From: Ferrimonas futtsuensis DSM 18154
Lineage (GTDB): Bacteria; Pseudomonadota; Gammaproteobacteria; Enterobacterales; Shewanellaceae
Reading direction: 5' to 3'
Length of the DNA: 64,000 nt
Assembly: GCF_000422645.1 (NCBI RefSeq)
Contig: NZ_AUGL01000019.1
Span: forward strand, 42,916 to 106,915
In this document: one piece after another, positions 63,769 to 64,000 of the stretch
How positions within the stretch are numbered: position 1 is the stretch's first letter
Layout: each line of letters starts with the position of its first letter
Program-made: the position numbers and the translations under genes
Notes under the pieces: generated by a model
The model's database searches: none
The model's input: only the letters and a program-made list of their open reading frames with translations
Told to the model about the DNA's origin: nothing

Positions 63769-63952
63769 GGTCTGTCCCTTGAGTTAAATGATAGATATGG
63801 CACTGATTTACCAAGAGTATAGCTCTTCCTCAAAGAACTGAAATTCATTCTGTTTTCTCTCCGTTGCCTCATTCTTCCTTTGGGCGTCGGTCGGTTCGGC
63901 CTGTTGGGCCGCCTAGGCCTCTGACCCGCACAACGTAGTTGTGCTTCAGATA

Positions 63953-63983
63953 CGAAAAAGCCCTGCTCAGAGAGCAGGGCTTC
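63953..63983 (-). terminator. Terminator of a minus-strand gene beyond the right edge
   Basis: On the minus strand AAGCCCTGCTC / GAGCAGGGCTT is followed by TTTTTCG. No gene that it could end lies inside the window, so a leftward-reading gene probably starts to the right. Between 63,769 and here I see no gene. Confidence 0.7.
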
Positions 63984-64000
63984 GTAAGGTGGTCGGTGAT

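Overview
The window reads as a chromosomal segment of a GC-rich marine-type gammaproteobacterium. Gene content and protein style (ParE/ParC, the rpsU-yqeY-dnaG-rpoD cluster, GspAB, a DUF1842 protein, a hemerythrin-GGDEF protein, a full assimilatory sulfate branch) suggest Alteromonadales, near Ferrimonas/Shewanella. This assignment is inferred from the proteins, not from a marker gene. I see no rRNA, tRNA, CRISPR array, insertion sequence, prophage or secondary-metabolite cluster.

Layout. 1-5.3 kb: the 3' part of parE, a small unknown gene, then a PQQ-type sugar/sorbosone dehydrogenase gene overlapping parC. 5.3-7.7 kb: a chloramphenicol-acetyltransferase-like gene, plsC, rraB and a tiny Arg-rich gene. 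7.7-10.5 kb: a two-gene signalling operon (response regulator-CheX phosphatase, then PAS-diguanylate cyclase) on the minus strand, and a crotonase gene. 10.6-15.2 kb: rpoD, dnaG, yqeY, rpsU, the macromolecular-synthesis operon. 15.4-18.9 kb: tsaD, plsY, folB-folK-uppP. 18.9-24.5 kb: a YegS-type lipid kinase, an OprC-like copper receptor with its CxxxM and HxM motifs, a DUF1842 gene and a hemerythrin-diguanylate cyclase with a small overlapping partner. 24.6-33.5 kb: a RecQ-family helicase, cca, gspA-gspB and a DUF748/AsmA-like protein. 33.6-42.5 kb: putA (no RHH domain), an SH3/YgiM-like protein, a DUF47-pit phosphate operon behind a clear Pho box, a CYTH phosphatase, a K+ channel and a DUF350 protein. 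42.6-50.9 kb: glnE, a DUF4442 thioesterase-like gene, a PPC-domain gene, an LpxL/M-type acyltransferase, a secreted HExxH protein, two PspB-like small membrane proteins, a small unknown protein and a YcaQ-type glycosylase. 50.9-57 kb: an OprB-type porin, an AT-rich block with two lipoproteins, and pntB-pntAb-pntAa. 57.3-61.6 kb: cysJIH. 61.6-64 kb: a zinc-ribbon gene without a normal start, a cupredoxin-like protein divergent from an AraC regulator, and a bacterial PH-domain protein.

Most of the window is ordinary housekeeping. The points I consider most worth checking are: a response-regulator gene that appears to start at AUU; a good PhoB box ahead of the phosphate transporter operon; an uncharacterised exported protein with an HExxH...ExxxD signature; a PspB-like gene pair behind a sigma-54-like GG-N10-GC element and a structured leader; an exact 13-base repeat at the translation starts of rpoD and dnaG; and an AT-rich two-lipoprotein block. 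I found no convincing completely new multi-gene system.
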